From Tubulanus polymorphus (lineage: Eukaryota; Nemertea; Palaeonemertea; Tubulaniformes; Tubulanidae), in NCBI RefSeq assembly GCF_964204645.1, contig NC_134027.1, positions 10,342,485 to 10,406,484 of the forward strand: DNA of 64,000 nucleotides, read 5' to 3'. Shown in pieces: positions 61,101-64,000 of this stretch. The notes beneath the pieces are model-generated. The model was not told where the DNA came from and made no database searches. It saw nothing but the letters and a program-made list of their open reading frames with translations. Position 1 is the stretch's first letter. Each line of letters opens with the position of its first letter. The position numbers and the translations under genes were made by a program.

Positions 61101-63829
61101 AATGAAGATGAAAACTAAATACATTAGACAAAAGTGATAGAGAACTATATAACTTGTCTTTTTTCCGAATGTTTTAATCTGAACTCCCCCTATCAGCATG
61201 TCTATTAGCCTGAAAATACTTCAAATGAGCTAAAAATCGTTGAACTTGTTCAAAATTTCTTCAATTTTTCCATGGATATAGAATGCGCCCTGCAGTTATA
61301 TTCTTCTGAAGTAAAAATGATTTGCAATGTCTGATGAAAAAGGGACTAATAATTAGGTACTCATTCATGACTGTCATTAAAAATTAGTTTTCAAGCTATA
61401 GATTTAATTATCCCTTATTAAGGCTGAACTACCCGTGAAAATGTTTCGAAAAACGATATCTAACCCGAATAAAAACAAAAGGTTTATCATATATCACGCG
61501 GAACAAAATGTGTGATTTATGCAAGGATTATAGAATTCACAGTCACACTTCGAGCTTCTAATAATGCGACGTGTTTATTATGACAACAATCCATTGTCGA
61601 TAAGCTTTAGAAATATCTGCATCGCCTGCAAAGTCTCCATAGCGATGCATCGACTGCTGGATGACGAAAACGCGGTTCGTAATCCATGACCAACACACCG
61701 GGTGCCGAAGAACGTTTAATCGTCGATATTCATAACAGTTAATACATCAGTTATTAGGTATTACCCGCCATAATATATTTACCTATGTGATCAAACTTGC
61801 TTAATCTAGTTGAATCAACAATTTAGAACATAGAACATGTCAGCAGCTTCGATTTTGTAATTGATTGTGATAACAAAATATGCCTCGTTACCAATTTAAT
61901 ATGGAAATACTAAGTTATTCTTCTATTTAACGCCCCCTGGTGACAATATTCAAAACCCAATGACCTCGAAACTTACCACATTCATAGAACATGTCATGAA
62001 CTACAACTTTGCAATTGATCATGGTAACAAAATATGCCTAGGTACCAATATAATAAGGAAATATTAAGTTATTCCACTATACAACGCCCCCTGGTGACCA
62101 TAGAGAATAACCAATGTCCTTAAAACTCGCAACAATCATAGATGATGTCATGAGCTACAACTTTCCAATTGATTGTGGTTACAAAATATGCATAGGTACG
62201 AATATAATATAGAAATGCTAAGATATTGCATTATTCAACGCCCCCTGGTGGCCATATTCAAAATCCAATGACCTTGAAACTCACCACAATCATAGAACAT
62301 GTAACAACTTTCTAAATGATTGTGGTAACAAAATATGCTTAGGTATCAATATAATGTGGAAAAACTTTTTCCCACTTACGAATGAGTACTGGTGACACCA
62401 AGATGGCCGCCAATTGCGTCATAATTGGCTGATGAAAAATACCTGTCTCAGGTATAAAACATCCCTTTCCAAAGAATACCCATCACAAAATGCAATAAGA
62501 AATGGTAAACCAGTAGGAAGCTACAGGACTCAGAATTCGGGCCAAAATTAACATTTTTGGGCACTAAAAAGGTCACAGGACGGCCATCTTGAGTCCGATC
62601 ATCCCAATTTTTGTTATGCTGATGGGCCATGGGGGGATTCACATATATCCGAAAGATCAAGGTAATTGATCGAAGCGTCTTCAAAATTTCCCTCAATAAG
62701 TTCAAAAATGTGTAAAAAGTGCTGATTTTGGCGAACAACAATGGCTGCCAGTCGGCCATCTTGAATCTGATAGGGCCAGTTTTTGGGCTAAAGATGTGTC
62801 TAGGGTAGATACATGCGTAACCCAAATATCAAGACATTACCTTGAAGCGTCTTCAAAACTTCCCAAAATCAGGGATGAGAACGCCGACCTGTAAAATCCG
62901 CGGGTTATTTTTCTTGAGTGACATACGCGAACCAGCTGACGGCGTAGCTGTCAGCACTAGCGAGCGCCGAAGGCGCGAAGCTATTTCAGGGGGTTAGGGG
63001 GCCCTCCCCCAAGAAAATTTTAGAAATCAAATACGTTTTCCGAGCACTCAGAGCGATCTCGAACCCATGAACGACTATTATATTTTGGAAGGTAATGGCT
63101 AGTTCCAATGTGGTACATCCTCATTTGATGACATTCAGCATCTCATGCATTACGGGTCGAGCCCTGAATTATTGCAGTAAAAATGCGCCGATGAATGCTC
63201 ACTAAAAATCATCACCAAGTAGTAGTGTATGATATCCGAAGACGTTCGCCTCACACACGCAGCAACAGTAAGTAGACCTATATACGTTACTACTGTTGCT
63301 GTGCGTGCGTGTCTGCAACCGATCGATAAAATACATACACACTCATCGTAGTACAAATGTACATACAAAATCGCTGTGTTGCAATGAATATGCATTGAAA
63401 TGCGATACTTTTCCGTGACGATAAGTAAAACAGGCACTGAACGCTTTTACGGTTCACCTGATTACCGATCGCGCCGGACCAATTGAGTGAGATCATCACC
63501 CCCCCCATACTTTTACATCATTTTTGGACTATTTGGAAAATTGATATTTTTCAATACTGAAATCCGCGGATCCGCGGGGAATTCTCATATCTGCAAAATA
63601 ACTGGATTCCGGCTACGGACGGACGGACGGACGAAAAGTGAACGCAATAGCCCGCTGGGACTAAAGTCCCAAGTGGGCTAAAAATCGTTTTGTTTATTAG
63701 AATAGGTTGATACGCTAACTCACCAAGTATCTTTCAGAACATATGGACACTGGTCGCGTGATTGTTTTGGCAGATGGGTTTCGTGGACTGACATTTGGCA
63801 ATGGCACTTGTTTGAAGCGACTGGTTGAG
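55116..63829 (-). CDS. Unrecognised serine-rich protein, multi-exon, partial
   Basis: A chain of exons joins in phase: 63829-63724, 57655-57491, 57135-56999, 56499-56436 and 55812-55774 or -55749, then a terminal open exon about 55346-55116. Splice sites are canonical (for example TTTTTTGCAG, GTAAAA, TTTACAG). The protein reads: a basic/Pro segment (SRFKQVPLPNVSPRN), a Ser/Arg-rich segment with SIRWITEQQAREKSRILKR, then IKNYRIDQVYHMNG..NLHPKYMVEEDDLNQLRE, a Lys-rich helix, and an acidic tail ending DAADGSQ. The terminal exon fits in phase only if the penultimate exon uses the weaker donor at 55774; with the donor at 55749 the protein would end a few residues into the last exon. The 6-kb gap between the first two exons may hide others, and the start lies right of the window. 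Function unknown. Confidence 0.55.
55362..55538. repeat. hAT-like MITE
   Basis: Left end CAGGGGCGGATCCAGGGGG; right end reverse-complemented GGGGCGGATCCAGAGG. The interior matches the repeat at 33119-33302. The CAGGGGCGGATC terminus is typical of hAT-type non-autonomous elements in animals. It sits within the last intron of the unrecognised minus-strand gene. Confidence 0.8.
57861..58028. repeat. Pogo/Tigger-like MITE
   Basis: Left end TAGTGGAACCTCGTTATAAT; right end TGAGTTTCCACTG before TA. The interior TCATCGGATATAAACAA...ACCATCGGTTATAT matches the elements at 7936 and about 38198. Confidence 0.7.
59893..60206. mobile_element. piggyBac-like MITE with TTAA target duplication
   Basis: Flanked by TTAA on both sides (59889-59892 and 60207-60210). 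Termini are CCCTTTCAGTGC and, reverse-complemented, CCCTTTCAGCGC, the CCCTTT-type end of piggyBac-related elements. Subterminal GTGCGTCTACACC and GATGCGCTG-side GTGTAGATGCGC are a second inverted pair. The centre holds a 23-bp perfect hairpin (60052-60074 with 60091-60113). No coding capacity; 314 bases. Confidence 0.9.
60933..61050. repeat. Tandem duplication, period 59 bp
   Basis: Two almost identical copies of a unit with AATCACGACTTTCAG and GAGACCTTTAGATTTCATAA lie head to tail, differing at about one base. Recent local duplication. Confidence 0.9.
61800..62360. repeat. Tandem repeat (about 144-164 bp) with CTCF-like motifs
   Basis: About four diverged units, each with ATAGAACATGTCA, AATTGATTGTGGTAACAAAA, TATGCCTAGGTACCAATATA and then AACGCCCCCTGGTG. 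The last block occurs at 61931, 62095 and 62239. Its reverse complement in the third unit, GGCCACCAGGGGGCG, matches the CTCF core consensus. Confidence 0.85.
62390..62870. repeat. Diverged tandem pair of about 200-bp units
   Basis: Two successive units share CGGCCATCTTGA(A/G)TC(T/C)GAT, a TTTTTG(T/G) stretch, and GAAGCGTCTTCAAAA(T/C)TTCCC. A third start (AAGATGGCCGCCAATT) lies at 62400. The open frame here reflects the repeat, not a gene. Confidence 0.7.
63252..63312. repeat. Imperfect hairpin with 11-bp perfect core
   Basis: CAGCAACAGTA (63260-63270) and TACTGTTGCTG (63291-63301) pair perfectly around a 20-base loop, with partial pairing of CACACG and GCGTGCGTG outside. No transcript evidence. 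Confidence 0.6.
63648..63680. repeat. Hairpin TAGCCC..GGGCTA next to GGAC repeats
   Basis: TAGCCCGCTGGGACT and AGTCCCAAGTGGGCTA form a stem with a two-base loop and one or two mismatches. A (GGAC)n run lies just upstream at 63616-63633. Related to the hairpin at 41705, and probably the end of an interspersed element that may begin near 62880. Confidence 0.7.
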
Positions 63830-64000
63830 CTGCAAAAAAAACCTCAAACATGTTAAATCTACTCTTTCAGAAATACAATTAGGCCTAATTAACACAAATT
63901 TTGCGGATTGCTCCTTTTAGAACACAAGTAATATCAAACTTAGGTTCATCTGACACATACACTGCCATGGGTAGAAGGTTTTTTATTGCCTTCCAGACTT

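Noticed and set aside
62448-62825. 125-codon minus frame
   Set aside because: Lies inside a diverged tandem repeat containing GGCCATCTTGA blocks.

Overview
The window is nuclear DNA of an intron-rich animal, most likely a bilaterian invertebrate (a spiralian such as a mollusc, annelid or brachiopod is my guess, not something the sequence proves). The reasons are: AT-rich DNA; small exons with GT-AG introns; one clear AT-AC (U12-type) intron; intron-containing tRNA-Tyr genes; an invertebrate-style peptide GPCR; and many MITE-like repeats. I rebuilt multi-exon genes by hand from splice signals, reading phase and remembered family conservation. In every internally complete gene the exon phases close without a frameshift.

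Layout, left to right. 1.3-3.4 kb (-): first three coding exons of a SEC14/CRAL-TRIO-like gene that runs off the left edge. 3.4-9.1 kb: repeats only. 9.1-14.2 kb (-): complete 16-exon SLC37A3 (sugar-phosphate/MFS-type transporter), head-to-head with single-exon ADAT2 (+, 15.0-15.5 kb). 16.0-17.6 kb: tandem tRNA-Tyr array with two intact intron-containing genes and two broken copies. 18.1-19.0 kb (+): two-exon gene for a 73-residue secreted peptide with eight cysteines in four CX3C pairs; I recognise no family. 20.3-21.4 kb (+): intronless class A GPCR.

22.6-29.5 kb (-): DHX35 RNA helicase, about 21 exons, divergently paired with single-exon LSM10 (+, 30.8-31.4 kb, U7 snRNP). 32.7-38.0 kb (+): SHQ1 (H/ACA RNP assembly), 13 exons including the AT-AC intron. 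39.6-42.1 kb (-): TMBIM4/lifeguard-4, 7 coding exons, divergently paired with PRMT7 (+, 42.7-52.9 kb, 13 exons). A jockey/CR1-group non-LTR retrotransposon lies antisense in PRMT7 intron 3, with an open reverse transcriptase frame and a broken endonuclease. 55-63.8 kb (-): exons of a serine-rich protein I do not recognise, open to the right. The right end is dense in repeats: a piggyBac-like MITE with TTAA duplications, a tandem repeat whose units carry CTCF-like motifs, and other foldbacks.

The genes are mostly housekeeping RNA-metabolism genes (ADAT2, tRNA-Tyr, DHX35, LSM10, SHQ1) plus an arginine methyltransferase, a transporter and a membrane stress regulator. Three head-to-head pairs (SLC37A3/ADAT2, DHX35/LSM10, TMBIM4/PRMT7) leave 0.6-1.35 kb between start codons, which suggests shared promoters. 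The best candidate for something undescribed is the small cysteine-rich secreted peptide.
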